Source: Pseudomonas fluorescens (GTDB lineage Bacteria; Pseudomonadota; Gammaproteobacteria; Pseudomonadales; Pseudomonadaceae). Taken from it: 64,000 nucleotides of DNA. Numbering within the stretch: the first letter of the stretch is position 1; every line of letters begins with the position of its first letter. This document shows positions 35,017 to 45,854 of this stretch, in pieces. The stretch is taken from assembly GCF_001623525.1 (NCBI RefSeq), contig NZ_CP015225.1, positions 620,001-684,000 of the forward strand, written 5' to 3'. Both the position numbers and the translations under genes were made by a program. The notes under the pieces are model-generated. The model worked only from the letters and a program-made list of their open reading frames with translations, had not been told where the DNA came from and did no database searches.

Positions 35017-35811
35017 TTACTCTTCGAGGCTACCCATGGCGGTGGTGTTGAAGCCGCCGTCCACGTACATGATTTCACCGCTGATGCCCGACGCCAGGTC
35101 CGAGCACAGGAAGGCGCCGGCGTTGCCGACTTCTTCGATGGTGACGTTGCGACGCAGCGGGGTTTGCGCTTCGTTGGCGGCCAGCATCTTGCGGAAGTTC
35201 TTGATGCCGGAAGCGGCGAGGGTGCGGATCGGACCTGCCGATACGCAGTTGACGCGGGTGCCGTCCGGGCCCAGGGAGCCGGCCAGGTAACGTACGCCGG
35301 CTTCCAGGGAGGCCTTGGCCATGCCCATGACGTTGTAGTTCGGCATGGTGCGCTCGGCGCCCAGGTACGACAGGGTCAGCAGGCTGCCGTTGCGGCCTTT
35401 CATCATTTCGCGACCGGCCTTGGCCAGGGCCACGAAGCTGTAGGCGCTGATGTCGTGGGCAATGCGGAAACCTTCGCGGGTGGTGGCTTCGGTGAAGTCG
35501 CCGTCCAGTTGGTCGCCCGGGGCGAAGCCCACGGAGTGCACGATGCAGTCCAGGCCATCCCACTTCTTGCTCAGTTCTTCGAAGACCTTGGCGATTTCTT
35601 CGTCGCTGGCCACGTCGCACGGGAAGCACAGCTCAGGGCTCGAGCCCCAGCCTTGTGCGAATTCTTCGACACGACCCTTGAGTTTGTCGTTCTGATAAGT
35701 GAAGGCAAGCTCAGCGCCCTCGCGATGCATGGCGGCGGCGATGCCGGATGCGATGGACAGCTTGCTGGCGACACCGACGATCAGTACGCGCTTACCGGCG
35801 AGAAAACCCAT
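35017..35811 (-). CDS. fabI: FabI, enoyl-[acyl-carrier-protein] reductase (NADH)
   Basis: 264 aa. FabI catalyses the last reduction in each cycle of fatty-acid elongation and is the triclosan target. The Rossmann start [17 protein letters not shown] and the active-site set Tyr149, Tyr159 and Lys166 ([19 protein letters not shown]) are intact, as is the later [16 protein letters not shown] block. GAGGAG precedes the ATG at 35811; the longer upstream frame overlaps the transporter gene and is rejected. It starts 19 bases after nppD, so it may be co-transcribed with the peptide transporter, and it ends at a strong terminator. Confidence 0.97.
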   Translation of the reverse strand: MGFLAGKRVLIVGVASKLSIASGIAAAMHREGAELAFTYQNDKLKGRVEEFAQGWGSSPELCFPCDVASDEEIAKVFEELSKKWDGLDCIVHSVGFAPGDQLDGDFTEATTREGFRIAHDISAYSFVALAKAGREMMKGRNGSLLTLSYLGAERTMPNYNVMGMAKASLEAGVRYLAGSLGPDGTRVNCVSAGPIRTLAASGIKNFRKMLAANEAQTPLRRNVTIEEVGNAGAFLCSDLASGISGEIMYVDGGFNTTAMGSLEE

Positions 35812-35830
35812 GTGTTGCTCCTCTTTCAGG

Positions 35831-37441
35831 TTATTCGGCAGTTGTTGGGGCCAGGAAGGCGGCCTCCAGCAACTGCTGTGTATAGGGGTGCTGCGGCGCG
35901 GCGAATATGCTGCGGGCATCACCTTGTTCGACCACTTGGCCATGCTTGACCACCATCAACTGGTGGCTCAGCGCTTTGACGACAGCCAGGTCATGGCTGA
36001 TAAACAGGTACGTCAGGTTGTACTTGGTTTGCAACGACCGCAACAGCTCCACCACTTGGCGTTGCACGGTACGGTCCAGGGCCGACGTCGGTTCATCCAG
36101 CAGAATCAACGCCGGCTTGAGCACCAGGGCCCGGGCAATGGCGATACGCTGCCGTTGCCCTCCGGAAAATTCATGGGGGTAGCGGTTCCGGGTTTCCGGG
36201 TCCAGGCCTACCTCCTTCAATGCCGCGATTATCGCTTGTTCCTGTTCGGCTTCGGTGCCGATCTTGTGGATCCGCAGGCCTTCGCCGACGATCTGGCTTA
36301 CACACATCCGTGGGCTCAGGCTGCCAAACGGGTCCTGAAACACCACTTGCATTTCCCGGCGTAGCGGCCGGACTTGTTGCTGCGTCAGGCTGTCCAGCTG
36401 CTTGCCTTCGAAGCGGATCCCGCCCTGGCTGCCGATCAACCGCAGGATCGCCAACCCCAGGGTGGACTTGCCGGAACCGCTTTCGCCGACGATGCCCAGG
36501 GTCTGGCCTTGGGGCAGGCTGAAGCGGATACCGTCCACGGCCTTGATGTAGTCTACCGTGCGCTTGAACAGGCCTTTCTTGATCGGGAACCAGACTTTCA
36601 GGTCCTCGACCTGCAACAGCGGCGGACCGACGACGTTACTCGCCGGGGTGCCGCTGGGTTCGGCGCCCAGCAGTTCCCGAGTGTACGGATGCTGCGGTGC
36701 GCGGAACAACTCTTCGCACGATGCCTGTTCGACGATGCAACCGCGCTGCATGACACATACGCGATGCGCAATTCTTCGCACCAGGTTCAAATCGTGGCTG
36801 ATCAGCAGCAGCGACATGCCCAATCGCGCCTGCAATTGCTTGAGTAATTCGAGGATTTTCAGCTGGACGGTGACATCCAGCGCGGTGGTCGGCTCGTCGG
36901 CGATCAGCAGTTCCGGCTCGTTGGCCAGGGCCATGGCGATCATCACCCGCTGGCGCTGGCCGCCGGACAGCTCGTGGGGCAGGGCTTTGAGGCGCTTGTG
37001 GGGCTCGGGAATGCCGACCAGTTCCAGCAACTCGAGGGTCCGGCGGGTCGCGACCTTGCCGCTCAGGCCCTTGTGGATGCCGAGCACTTCGTTGATCTGT
37101 TTTTCAATGGAGTGCAGCGGGTTGAGGGATGTCATCGGCTCCTGGAAAATCATCGCGATCCGGTTGCCGCGGATATGACGGATGGTTTTTTCCTTCAAGC
37201 CCAGCAAATTCTGGCCGGCATACTGGATGGTCCCGGTGGGGTGATGGGCCAGCGGGTAGGGCAGCAACCGCAGGATCGAGTGGGCGGTGACTGATTTGCC
37301 CGAGCCGCTTTCACCCACCAGGGCCAGGGTTTCGCCGCGCTTGATATCGAAACTGACCCCCTCGACCACACGTTGGCGGCGTTCGCCAACAATGAACTCC
37401 ACCGCCAGGTCACGCACTTCGATCAGATTATCCTGGTTCAT
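35831..37441 (-). CDS. nppD: Dual ATP-binding subunit of peptide ABC transporter (YejF/NppD)
   Basis: 536 aa with two fused ABC ATPase domains. The first Walker A (GESGSGKS) is at 43-50, with LSGGQRQR and a [12 protein letters not shown]alker B; the second half repeats [16 protein letters not shown] and [12 protein letters not shown]. It drives peptide import through NppB/NppC. In P. aeruginosa, as I recall, the orthologous npp system takes up peptidyl-nucleoside antibiotics and di/tripeptides, and the E. coli Yej homologue takes up microcin C. The ATG at 37441 has GAGGAAATG context. It is last of the transporter genes and is followed closely by fabI. Confidence 0.93.
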   Translation of the reverse strand: MNQDNLIEVRDLAVEFIVGERRQRVVEGVSFDIKRGETLALVGESGSGKSVTAHSILRLLPYPLAHHPTGTIQYAGQNLLGLKEKTIRHIRGNRIAMIFQEPMTSLNPLHSIEKQINEVLGIHKGLSGKVATRRTLELLELVGIPEPHKRLKALPHELSGGQRQRVMIAMALANEPELLIADEPTTALDVTVQLKILELLKQLQARLGMSLLLISHDLNLVRRIAHRVCVMQRGCIVEQASCEELFRAPQHPYTRELLGAEPSGTPASNVVGPPLLQVEDLKVWFPIKKGLFKRTVDYIKAVDGIRFSLPQGQTLGIVGESGSGKSTLGLAILRLIGSQGGIRFEGKQLDSLTQQQVRPLRREMQVVFQDPFGSLSPRMCVSQIVGEGLRIHKIGTEAEQEQAIIAALKEVGLDPETRNRYPHEFSGGQRQRIAIARALVLKPALILLDEPTSALDRTVQRQVVELLRSLQTKYNLTYLFISHDLAVVKALSHQLMVVKHGQVVEQGDARSIFAAPQHPYTQQLLEAAFLAPTTAE

Positions 37442-37442
37442 T

Positions 37443-38462
37443 TCATTTCCTCGGATCGAAGGCATCGCGAGCGGACTCGCCGATGAACACCAGCAGGCTC
37501 AGCATCACGGCCAGCACGGCGAACGCGCTGATGCCCAGCCACGGTGCCTGGAGGTTGGATTTGCCCTGGGCCACCAGCTCCCCCAGGGACGGTGCGCCGG
37601 GCGGCAGGCCAAAGCCGAGGAAATCCAGGGCGGTGAGGGTGCCAATGGCGCCGGTGAGGATGAACGGCATGAACGTCATGGTCGAGACCATGGCGTTGGG
37701 CAGGATGTGACGGAACATGATCGCGCCGTTCTGCATGCCCAGTGCCCGCGCCGCACGGACGTATTCCAGGTTGCGCCCGCGCAGGAATTCGGCACGGACC
37801 ACATCCACCAGGCTCATCCAGGAAAACAGCAGCATGATGCCCAGCAGCCACCAGAAGTTGGGCTGGACGAAACTGGCCAGGATGATCAACAGGTACAGCA
37901 CCGGCAGCCCGGACCAGATTTCCAGGAAGCGTTGGCCGGCCAGGTCCACCCAGCCGCCATAGAAGCCCTGCAGGGCCCCGGCGATCACGCCGATGATCGA
38001 GCTGAGCACGGTCAGCGTCAGGGCAAATAGTACCGAGATGCGGAAGCCATAGATGACCCGGGCCAGGACATCGCGCCCCTGGTCGTCAGTGCCCAGCCAG
38101 TTCACGGAAGAGGGCGGTGCCGGGGCCGGGACCTTCAGGTCGTAGTTGATGCTCTGGTAGCTGAACGGAATCGGTGCCCACAGCACCCAGGCGTTCTTGG
38201 CCGCCAGCAGTTCACGGATGTACGGGCTCTTGTAGTTGGCTTCCAGCGGGAATTCGCCGCCGAACGTGGTTTCCGGGTAGCGCTTGAGGGCCGGGAAGTA
38301 CCAGCCGTCGTCGTAATGCACCACCAGCGGCTTGTCGTTGGCGATCAACTCGGCGCCCAGGCTCAGCCCGAACAGGATCAGGAACAGCCACAGCGACCAC
38401 CAGCCACGCTTGTTGGCCTTGAACAGTTCGAAGCGCCGGCGATTGAGAGGGGACAGATTCAT
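37443..38462 (-). CDS. nppC: Peptide ABC transporter permease (YejE/NppC)
   Basis: 339 aa. An N-terminal helix follows the motif NRRRFELFKANKRGWWSLWLF, as in YejE, then a long periplasmic loop, then five helices with the permease signature around the EFLRGRNLEYVRAARALG (EAA loop) that contacts the ATPase. The PPSSVNWLGTDDQGRDVLARVIYG motif is family-typical. The ATG at 38462 sits one base from the nppB stop; earlier in-frame codons overlap nppB. It forms the channel with NppB. Confidence 0.94.
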   Translation of the reverse strand: MNLSPLNRRRFELFKANKRGWWSLWLFLILFGLSLGAELIANDKPLVVHYDDGWYFPALKRYPETTFGGEFPLEANYKSPYIRELLAAKNAWVLWAPIPFSYQSINYDLKVPAPAPPSSVNWLGTDDQGRDVLARVIYGFRISVLFALTLTVLSSIIGVIAGALQGFYGGWVDLAGQRFLEIWSGLPVLYLLIILASFVQPNFWWLLGIMLLFSWMSLVDVVRAEFLRGRNLEYVRAARALGMQNGAIMFRHILPNAMVSTMTFMPFILTGAIGTLTALDFLGFGLPPGAPSLGELVAQGKSNLQAPWLGISAFAVLAVMLSLLVFIGESARDAFDPRK

Positions 38463-38463
38463 C

Positions 38464-39537
38464 TCAATGCTCCCGGCTTTCGAAGTCGATGCGCGGATCG
38501 ACAAAGGTGTAGGTCAAATCGCCGATCAGTTTCACCACCAGCCCCAGCAGGGTAAAGATGAACAGGGTGCCGAACACCACCGGGTAGTCGCGGTTGATCG
38601 CGGCTTCGAAACTCATCAGGCCCAGGCCGTCGAGGGAGAAGATCACTTCCACCAGCAGGGAGCCGGTAAAGAAGATCCCGATGAATGCCGAAGGGAAACC
38701 GGCGATCACCAGCAGCATGGCGTTGCGAAAAACATGGCCATAGAGCACCCGGTGGCGGGTCAGGCCCTTGGCCTTGGCGGTGACCACGTATTGCTTGTTG
38801 ATTTCGTCGAGGAAACTGTTCTTGGTCAGCAGGGTCATGGTGGCGAAGTTACCGATCACCAGGGCGGTCACGGGCAAGGCCAGGTGCCAGAAGTAATCGA
38901 GGATCTTGCCGCCCATGCTCAATTCGTCGAAGTTGTTGGAGGTCAGCCCGCGCAAGGGGAACCAGTCGAAATAGCTGCCGCCGGCAAACACCACGATCAG
39001 CAGGATGGCGAACAGGAACGACGGGATCGCGTAGCCGACGATGATGGCCGAGCTGGTCCAGACGTCGAAATGGCTGCCGTGCCGCGTGGCCTTGGCGATC
39101 CCCAGCGGGATCGACACCAGGTACATGATCAGCGTGCTCCACAACCCGAGGGAGATGGACACCGGCATCTTTTCCTTGATCAGGTCGATGACCTTGGCGT
39201 CGCGGAAGAAACTGTCGCCGAAGTCTAGGTGGGCGTAGTTCTTGATCATGATCCACAGGCGTTCGGGTGCCGACTTGTCAAAGCCGTACATACGCTCGAT
39301 TTCCTTGACCAGCGCCGGATCCAGGCCTTGGGCGCCGCGGTAGGAGGAACCGGCCACCGACACTTCGGCACCGCCGCCGGCAATGCGGCTGGTGGCGCCC
39401 TCGAAACCCTCGAGCTTGGCGATCATCTGTTCCACCGGCCCGCCGGGCGCGGCCTGGATAATGACGAAGTTGATCAGCAGAATGCCGAACAGGGTCGGGA
39501 TGATCAGCAGCAGTCGCCGAAAAATATAAGCCAGCAT
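38464..39537 (-). CDS. nppB: Peptide ABC transporter permease (YejB/NppB)
   Basis: 357 aa. Starts [20 protein letters not shown], the standard N-terminal helix of DppB/OppB-type permeases, followed by a large periplasmic segment (about 35-130) and five further helices. The EAA loop reads [19 protein letters not shown]. It is the partner of NppC in the inner membrane. It follows nppA2 with a four-base gap and is followed one base later by nppC, so the operon is compact. Confidence 0.95.
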   Translation of the reverse strand: MLAYIFRRLLLIIPTLFGILLINFVIIQAAPGGPVEQMIAKLEGFEGATSRIAGGGAEVSVAGSSYRGAQGLDPALVKEIERMYGFDKSAPERLWIMIKNYAHLDFGDSFFRDAKVIDLIKEKMPVSISLGLWSTLIMYLVSIPLGIAKATRHGSHFDVWTSSAIIVGYAIPSFLFAILLIVVFAGGSYFDWFPLRGLTSNNFDELSMGGKILDYFWHLALPVTALVIGNFATMTLLTKNSFLDEINKQYVVTAKAKGLTRHRVLYGHVFRNAMLLVIAGFPSAFIGIFFTGSLLVEVIFSLDGLGLMSFEAAINRDYPVVFGTLFIFTLLGLVVKLIGDLTYTFVDPRIDFESREH

Positions 39538-39541
39538 TTCG

Positions 39542-41395
39542 TTACTCCACGCTCGCAGGGGCGGCGATTTGCTGCTCGATGACCTGCTTCTCTACTTCAT
39601 CGGCCGGCTTGACCTCCGGCTTGACCCACCAGGTGGTGGTGCCGATGTCATAGGTCGGCGTGATTTTCGGATGGCCGATGTGGTTCCAGTAGGCCACGCG
39701 CCAGGTCTTGATGTGCCAGTTCGGGATCACGTAGTAGCCCCATTGCAAAACCCGATCCAGCGCCCGGGCGTGAGCTACCAGGCTCTTGCGCGAATCGGCG
39801 TTGATCAGTTGTTCCACCAACTGGTCAACGGCTGGATCCTTAAGGCCCATGGTGTTACGGCTGCCGGGTTTGTCGGCGGCGGCCGACATCCAGAACTCGC
39901 GCTGTTCGTTACCCGGTGAGCTGGATTGCGGGAAGCTGCCCACCACCAGGTCAAAGTCCCGGGAGCGTACGCGGTTGACGAATTGGGAGACGTCGACACG
40001 ACGGATGATCAGCTCGATGCCCAGGTCGCTCAGGTTGCGCTTGAACGGCAGCAGTATCCGCTCGAACTCGGTCTGGGCCAGCAGGAACTCCAGCACCACC
40101 GGTTTGCCTTGGGCATCGACCATCTTGTCGTCGACGATGCGCCAGCCGGCCTCTTGCAGCAATTGGTAGGCCTTGCGCTGCTGGTCGCGGATCATGCCGC
40201 TGCCGTCACACATCGACGGCTGGAAGGCGTCGGTGAAGACCTGTTCGGGAATCTTGCCGCGCAGGGGCTCGAGGATCTTCAGCTCGTCTTCGCCGGGCAG
40301 CCCGGTGGCGGCCATCTCCGAATTCTCGAAATAGCTGCGGGTGCGGGCGTAGGCGCCGTTGAATAGCTGCTTGTTGGTCCACTCAAAGTCCAACAACAGG
40401 CTCAAGGCCTTGCGCACCCGTACGTCCTGGAAGATCGGCCGGCGCAGGTTGTAGACAAAACCCTGCATGCCGGTGGGGTTGCCGTTGGGGATCTGTTCCT
40501 TGATCAATCGGCCTTCGGTCACGGCCGGGATGTTGTAGGCGTTGGCCCAGTTCTTGGCGGTCATTTCCAGCCAGAAATCAAACTGCCCGGCTTTCAAGGC
40601 CTCGACCGCGACGGTGTTGTCGCGGTAGTAGTCGGTCGCCAGTACGTCGAAATTATAAAAGCCGCGATTGACCGGCAGGTCCTTGCCCCAATAGTCCTTT
40701 ACTCGCTCATAACGGATCGAGCGTCCGGCCTTCACTTCAGCAACTTTGTAGGGGCCGCTGCCCAGGGGGATCTCCAGATTGCCCTTGCTGAAGTCGCGCT
40801 CGGCCCACCAGTGTTTCGGCAATACTGGCAGTTGGCCGAGGATCAACGGCAGTTCACGATTATTGGTGTGCTTGAACTTGAACAAAACCTTGAGCGGGTC
40901 TTCGGCGATGACGTCGGCGACGTCGTTGTAATAGCCGCGAAACATCGGCGCGCCGTCCTTGGTCAGGGTCTGGAAGCTGAAGACCACGTCTTCGGCGCGT
41001 ACCGGATGGCCGTCGTTGAAACGGGCTTCGGGGCGCAGGTAAAAGCGCACCCAGCCATTGTCCGGGGCTTTCTCGATTTTTTCGGCGATCAGGCCATATT
41101 CGGTGAACGGTTCGTCCAGGCCCTGCTTGGCCAGGGTGTCGTAGATCAAGCCGATGTCATCGGCCGGCACGCCTTTGCTGATGAATGGGTTGAGGCTGTC
41201 GAAGCCCCCAAAACCGCCCTGGCGGAAGATTCCGCCTTTGGGCGCGTCCGGGTTGACGTAGTCGAAATGCTTGAAGTTGGCCGGGTACTTCGGCGGCTCG
41301 TTGTACAAGGTCACGGCATGCTGCGGCGCGGCGCAGGCCAGCCCGGTGAATAACAGGCTGCTGGCCTGCAGGAGCAGGGCGCGTAAAGGCTTCAT
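39542..41395 (-). CDS. nppA2: Periplasmic peptide-binding protein (second YejA paralogue, NppA2)
   Basis: 617 aa SBP family 5 (DppA/OppA class). A signal peptide spans about 1-23 ([18 protein letters not shown]). Conserved features: [35 protein letters not shown], and the [18 protein letters not shown] block that marks the family. It should deliver peptides to NppBC. The ATG at 41395 has GGAGA upstream and overlaps the nppA1 stop by four bases. Two consecutive paralogues in one operon suggest different ligand ranges. Confidence 0.93.
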   Translation of the reverse strand: MKPLRALLLQASSLLFTGLACAAPQHAVTLYNEPPKYPANFKHFDYVNPDAPKGGIFRQGGFGGFDSLNPFISKGVPADDIGLIYDTLAKQGLDEPFTEYGLIAEKIEKAPDNGWVRFYLRPEARFNDGHPVRAEDVVFSFQTLTKDGAPMFRGYYNDVADVIAEDPLKVLFKFKHTNNRELPLILGQLPVLPKHWWAERDFSKGNLEIPLGSGPYKVAEVKAGRSIRYERVKDYWGKDLPVNRGFYNFDVLATDYYRDNTVAVEALKAGQFDFWLEMTAKNWANAYNIPAVTEGRLIKEQIPNGNPTGMQGFVYNLRRPIFQDVRVRKALSLLLDFEWTNKQLFNGAYARTRSYFENSEMAATGLPGEDELKILEPLRGKIPEQVFTDAFQPSMCDGSGMIRDQQRKAYQLLQEAGWRIVDDKMVDAQGKPVVLEFLLAQTEFERILLPFKRNLSDLGIELIIRRVDVSQFVNRVRSRDFDLVVGSFPQSSSPGNEQREFWMSAAADKPGSRNTMGLKDPAVDQLVEQLINADSRKSLVAHARALDRVLQWGYYVIPNWHIKTWRVAYWNHIGHPKITPTYDIGTTTWWVKPEVKPADEVEKQVIEQQIAAPASVE

Positions 41396-43224
41396 TGATC
41401 TTTCTCCGAAGATTTCAGCCACCATGCGCTCAGGCCCAGGGTGTAGGGCGGCGTGGTGACGAAGGCGAACCGGTTTCGATAAGCCAGGCGATGATAATTG
41501 AGATACCAGTTGGGAATGCAGTAATGCTGCCACAGCAGCACGCGATCCAGAGCCTTGCCAGCGGCGACCTGTTCGTCGCGGGTCTGGGCGGCGAGCAGCT
41601 TTTCCAGCAGATGGTCGACCACTGGGTTGGCGATCCCGGAGTAGTTCTTGCTGCCCTTGACCCCGACCTGGCTGGAGTGGAAGTACTGCCATTGCTCGAG
41701 ACCCGGGCTGAGGGTCTGGCTCAAGGTCAACAGGATCATGTCGAAGTCGAACTGGTCAAGACGCTGCTTGTATTGGGCACGGTCCACCGTGCGCAGCCGG
41801 GCCTGGATGCCGATGCTGGCGAGGTTCTCGACGTAGGGTTGCAGGATGCGCTCCAGGTTCGGGTTCACCAGCAGGATTTCGAAGCTCAGGGGCTGGCTGT
41901 CGGCGTTCAGCAGGCGTTGGCCGTTGAGGTTCCAACCGGCTTGCTTCAATAACTCCAGGGCTTTACGCAGGGTTTCCCGGGGAATGCCGCGACCGTCGGT
42001 CTTGGGCAAGCTGAAGGGGTCGGTGAGCAGTTTGGCCGGCAATTGTTCCCGGTACGGCTTGAGCAGCAGCCATTCATGGCCCACCGGCAGGCCAGTGGCG
42101 GAAAACTCGCTGTTGGGGTAATAACTGAGGGTGCGCTTGTAGGCGCCGCTGAACAGGGTGCGGTTGGTCCACTCGAAATCAAACATCAGCCCCAGGGCTT
42201 CACGTACCTTGACTTCGGCAAACGTGCCGCGCCGGGTGTTCATGAACAGGCCTTGGGTCTGGGTCGGGATCTGGTGGGGGATCTGCGCCTTGATTATGTC
42301 GCCGCGCTTGATCGCCGGAAAGTCATAGCCATTGGCCCAGTTCTTGGCCTGGTGTTCGATGTAGATATCGAACTCACCAGCCTTGAAGGCTTCGAAGGCA
42401 ACTTCGCTGTCACGATAGAACTCCACGTCCATGCGGTCGTAGTTGTACTTGCCGCGATTGACCGGCAGGTCCTTGCCCCAGTAATCCTTGACTCGTTCGA
42501 ACACCAGCTGGCGGCCTGGTTGCACTTTGGTGATGCGATACGGCCCGCTGCCCAGGGGCGGTTCGAAGGTCGTCGCCTTGAAATCGCGGTCTTTCCAGTA
42601 ATGCTGGGGCAACACCGGCAGTTCCCCCAGGCGCAGGATCAGCAGCGGATTGCCCGCGCGCTTGAAGACAAAGCGGATTCTCAGTGGGTTGAGAATGTCG
42701 ACCCGTAGCACTTCCTGCAGGTTGGTGCGGTATTGCGGATGGCCTTCCTTGAGCAGCGTCCTGTAGGAGAACGCCACGTCATAGGCGGTAATGGGCACGC
42801 CATCGTGAAAGCGCGCTTCGGGGCGCAGGTTGAACACCACCCAACTGCGGTCCTCGCTGTACTCCACCGACTGGGCGATCAGGCCGTAGCTCGACGTCGG
42901 TTCATCACCGGACGGTGCGTACTGGCCTGTGCCGACCATCAGTGGTTCGTTCAGCTCATTGATGCCGTATTGCAGGAAATTGGGCGTGGAAACCGGGCTG
43001 CTGCCCTTGAACGTGTAGGGATTGAGCGTATCGAAGGTGCCGAATGCCATGACTCGCAAGACACCGCCCTTGGGCGCTTGCGGGTTGACCCAGTCGAAGT
43101 GGGTGAATCTGGCCGGGTACTTGAGCGTGCCGAACTGCGCATAGCCATGGCTTTCGCTGATGGTTGCGCTGGCGGGAGAGCTCAAGGCCAGGCTGATCAG
43201 GAGCAAGAGGAGGGGACGTATCAA
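41392..43224 (-). CDS. nppA1: Periplasmic peptide-binding protein (first YejA paralogue, NppA1)
   Basis: 610 aa from a TTG start at 43224 that gives IRPLLLLLISLALSSPASAT, a good signal peptide. No ATG gives a better signal; upstream codons run into a REPIN. The body parallels NppA2: FTHFDWVNPQAPKGG, DTLNPYTFKG, WVVFNLRPEARFHDGVP and LMFDFEWTNRTLFSGAYKRT. The start codon is weak and its ribosome site poor (GGATC), so expression may be low or the start misassigned. It is the first gene of the npp operon, downstream of mltD. Confidence 0.88.
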   Translation of the reverse strand: MIRPLLLLLISLALSSPASATISESHGYAQFGTLKYPARFTHFDWVNPQAPKGGVLRVMAFGTFDTLNPYTFKGSSPVSTPNFLQYGINELNEPLMVGTGQYAPSGDEPTSSYGLIAQSVEYSEDRSWVVFNLRPEARFHDGVPITAYDVAFSYRTLLKEGHPQYRTNLQEVLRVDILNPLRIRFVFKRAGNPLLILRLGELPVLPQHYWKDRDFKATTFEPPLGSGPYRITKVQPGRQLVFERVKDYWGKDLPVNRGKYNYDRMDVEFYRDSEVAFEAFKAGEFDIYIEHQAKNWANGYDFPAIKRGDIIKAQIPHQIPTQTQGLFMNTRRGTFAEVKVREALGLMFDFEWTNRTLFSGAYKRTLSYYPNSEFSATGLPVGHEWLLLKPYREQLPAKLLTDPFSLPKTDGRGIPRETLRKALELLKQAGWNLNGQRLLNADSQPLSFEILLVNPNLERILQPYVENLASIGIQARLRTVDRAQYKQRLDQFDFDMILLTLSQTLSPGLEQWQYFHSSQVGVKGSKNYSGIANPVVDHLLEKLLAAQTRDEQVAAGKALDRVLLWQHYCIPNWYLNYHRLAYRNRFAFVTTPPYTLGLSAWWLKSSEKDQ

Positions 43225-43329
43225 GTCTGAGATCCGATCCAGGCGGCTTGGGCTTTTATGGCCTGTACAGTAACAGCTTGTATGGGCAGGAAAAAGGCGG
43301 GGGCTCAAAGCTTCAGGGTTTGCTTGAAC

Positions 43330-43460
43330 TGTGGCGAGGGAGCTTGCTCCCGCTGGGTTGCGAAGCAGCCCCAAAAGCAGCGACTCAATCTACCTGTCAC
43401 ACCGAGGTGCCAGATTCGGGGTCGCTTCGCAACCCAGCGGGAGCAAGCTCCCTCGCCACA
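43330..43460. repeat. REPIN, long class (131 bp)
   Basis: Usual arms and a loop with CACACCGAG as in the 18295 copy. It lies between mltD and the npp operon. Confidence 0.92.
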
Positions 43461-43473
43461 GAGAGCCCTGCGG

Positions 43474-44922
43474 TCAGTGCGGGGAGTAGACCGTCAGCAT
43501 CTGCCCAGGCTTGAGTGCCTTGCCCATCCGCGGGTTCCAGCGCTTGAGGTGCTGCATTTCCACGTTGAAGCGCTTGGCGACGACGTACAGCGAATCACCT
43601 TGCTTGACCTTGTATTGGGTCTGCTTCTTCTGGTCCTTGCTGTTGGCGGCCACCACGGTGCTGATGCGCTTGCCACGGGCCTTGCTGGCCTTGGCGTCCT
43701 GCATCACCAGGGTCTGGCCGACCTTGAGCTTGTTGCCGCTGAGTTTGTTCCAGCGTTGCAGGTCCTTGGTCTGGACGTTGTTGGCCTTGGCGATCTGAGC
43801 CAGGTTGTCGCCGCGTTTGACGCGGTAGGTGCGCCTGGCACCTTCCACTTCGCTGTCGTCGGCGGATTCGAAAACCGGCTTGAGCGCGCGCTGGCTGATC
43901 AGCTCTTCCGGGCGCATGGTCGACAGGCTGGCGGTCAGCAGCTGGGCCTTGGACGTGGGCACCAACAGGTGCTGGGGGCCGTCGATGGTGGTGCGTTGCT
44001 TGAAGGCCGGGTTGAGCTGGAACAGCTCGTCTTCGTCGATGTTGGCCACCGCCGCGACCTTGGACAGGTCCATGCGCTGGTTGATCTCGACGACCTGGAA
44101 ATAGGGTTCGTTGGCGATCGGGTTGAGGTTCACGCCATAGGCATCGGGCGAGAGCACCACCTGGGACAGCGCCAGCAACTTTGGCACATAGGCCTGGGTT
44201 TCGCTGGGCAGCGGCAGGTTCCAGTAGTCGGTGGGCAGGCCAAGCTTCTCGTTGCGCTCGATGGCGCGGCTGACCGTACCCTCGCCGGCGTTGTAGGCCG
44301 CCAGCGCCAGCAACCAGTCGCCGTTGAACATGTCGTGCAGGCGCGTCAGGTAGTCCAGGGCGGCCGTGGTGGAGGCGGTGATGTCGCGACGCCCGTCATA
44401 GAAGCGGGTCTGGCGCAAGTTGAAGTAACGCCCCGTGGACGGGATGAATTGCCACAGGCCCACTGCGTTGGCCCGGGAATAGGCCATGGGGTTGTAGGCA
44501 CTCTCGATCACCGGCAGCAACGCCAGTTCCAGCGGCATGTTGCGCTCTTCGAGGCGTTCGACGATGTAGTGGATGTACAGGCTGCCGCGCTCACCGGCGT
44601 TTTCCATGAAGGAAGGGTTGCTGGCGAACCACAGGCGCTGTTGCTCGATACGCGGGTTGACGCCGGCCGTTTCCTGCAACTGGAAGCCCTGGCGCATGCG
44701 CTCCCAGACGTCCTGGGGGACTTGAGGGCTGGGTTTCTCGGTGAGCCATACCGGCTTCTGTTTGGCGCGAGCGGCGATATTCGGTGTGTGCGCCGCGTCG
44801 GTCTGCGGCAGCTGGCTCGTGCTCTGGCAGCCCGCCAAGGTGGCGGACACAGCCACCGCGATGGCTTGAGCCAAGCGGGTCAATGTGTCTGACTGGACGG
44901 ACCTGCGTATGGATGACGACAT
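43474..44922 (-). CDS. mltD: MltD, membrane-bound lytic murein transglycosylase with two LysM domains
   Basis: 482 aa. A lipoprotein signal ends in LAGC (Cys32). The SLT catalytic domain has the Glu in LPVIESAYNPMAYS at residue 140, plus GLWQFIPSTGR and LALAAYNAGEGTVSRAI. Two LysM peptidoglycan-binding domains follow, around 340-390 (YRVKRGDNLAQIAKANNV) and 432-478 (YKVKQGDSLYVVAKRFNV), joined by a Lys-rich linker. It cleaves glycan strands to 1,6-anhydro products at the outer-membrane inner face. MltD of E. coli has similar layout. The ATG at 44922 is used; it has no strong ribosome site. Confidence 0.95.
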   Translation of the reverse strand: MSSSIRRSVQSDTLTRLAQAIAVAVSATLAGCQSTSQLPQTDAAHTPNIAARAKQKPVWLTEKPSPQVPQDVWERMRQGFQLQETAGVNPRIEQQRLWFASNPSFMENAGERGSLYIHYIVERLEERNMPLELALLPVIESAYNPMAYSRANAVGLWQFIPSTGRYFNLRQTRFYDGRRDITASTTAALDYLTRLHDMFNGDWLLALAAYNAGEGTVSRAIERNEKLGLPTDYWNLPLPSETQAYVPKLLALSQVVLSPDAYGVNLNPIANEPYFQVVEINQRMDLSKVAAVANIDEDELFQLNPAFKQRTTIDGPQHLLVPTSKAQLLTASLSTMRPEELISQRALKPVFESADDSEVEGARRTYRVKRGDNLAQIAKANNVQTKDLQRWNKLSGNKLKVGQTLVMQDAKASKARGKRISTVVAANSKDQKKQTQYKVKQGDSLYVVAKRFNVEMQHLKRWNPRMGKALKPGQMLTVYSPH

Positions 44923-45021
44923 TGGCTGGAAGTAAGTTCCGGGCAAAAATGTCGGCCGATTCTAGGAAGCGCACCCCAACAGGTCAACCTTTCAGAATTT
45001 TTGTATCAATCGATAGCTGCC

Positions 45022-45789
45022 TTAGAACGTATCTTTCCAAGCCCTCAAGGCCGCAAAAACCTCACTCGGCGTCTGGTTTCGCTGGCCGTTCCGTTCGTCT
45101 GCTTTTTGTTTAACGGATGTTTCAGTCGTGCGCAGGAACGGATTGGTGAGTTTTTCCAGGGCCAGGGTCGAGGGCAGGGTCATGATGCCTTCGTTGCGTT
45201 GCCGGCTGACTTTTTCCAGGCGGGCAGCGACGTCCGGATTGCCGGGCTCCACGGCGGCCGCGAACTTCAGGTTGCTGAGGGTATATTCATGGGTGCAGTA
45301 GACCAGCGTATCTTCAGGCAGGGCGGCGAGGCGACTGAGCGAATGGTGCATTTGCGCAGGCGTGCCTTCGAAGAGCCGGCCGCAACCGGCGGCGAACAGG
45401 GTGTCGCCACAGAACAACAGGCCATGGTGGTAGTAGGCAATGTGTCCGAGGGTATGGCCAGGCACGGCGTAGACATCGAAGTCCCAGCCGAGCACGCTGA
45501 CCTTGTCGTTGTCATGCAGGGCCTGGTCCCGCGCCGGGATGTTTTCGCTGGCCGGGCCGTAGACGGTGGCGTTCGTCGCATTCTTCAGCGCCTGGACGCC
45601 GCCGACATGATCATGGTGATGGTGGGTGATCAAGATGTCGCTCAGGACCCAGCCCGGATGGGTCTCGAGCCAGGCCTGCACCGGAGCGGCGTCACCCGGG
45701 TCGACCACGGCGCAGCGCAGGGTCGCGTGGTCCTGTAACAACCAGATGTAGTTATCGGTGAATGCGGGCAGGGCACTGATCTGTATCAT
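45022..45789 (-). CDS. gloB: GloB, hydroxyacylglutathione hydrolase (glyoxalase II)
   Basis: 255 aa metallo-beta-lactamase-fold hydrolase that splits S-lactoylglutathione, the second step of methylglyoxal detoxification. The zinc motif [11 protein letters not shown] (His56, His58, Asp60, His61), the [12 protein letters not shown] block with a third ligand and [17 protein letters not shown] are all present, as is the C-terminal [23 protein letters not shown] region for glutathione binding. The start at 45789 is chosen by family N-terminus ([10 protein letters not shown]). It is divergent from the methyltransferase gene with 65 bases between the two starts. Confidence 0.96.
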   Translation of the reverse strand: MIQISALPAFTDNYIWLLQDHATLRCAVVDPGDAAPVQAWLETHPGWVLSDILITHHHHDHVGGVQALKNATNATVYGPASENIPARDQALHDNDKVSVLGWDFDVYAVPGHTLGHIAYYHHGLLFCGDTLFAAGCGRLFEGTPAQMHHSLSRLAALPEDTLVYCTHEYTLSNLKFAAAVEPGNPDVAARLEKVSRQRNEGIMTLPSTLALEKLTNPFLRTTETSVKQKADERNGQRNQTPSEVFAALRAWKDTF

Positions 45790-45854
45790 CGTGGAATTCG
45801 CCAAGCGGAAAACAAAGGCGCATCTTAGAACTTCCTGACGCGTTGGAGAATGCA

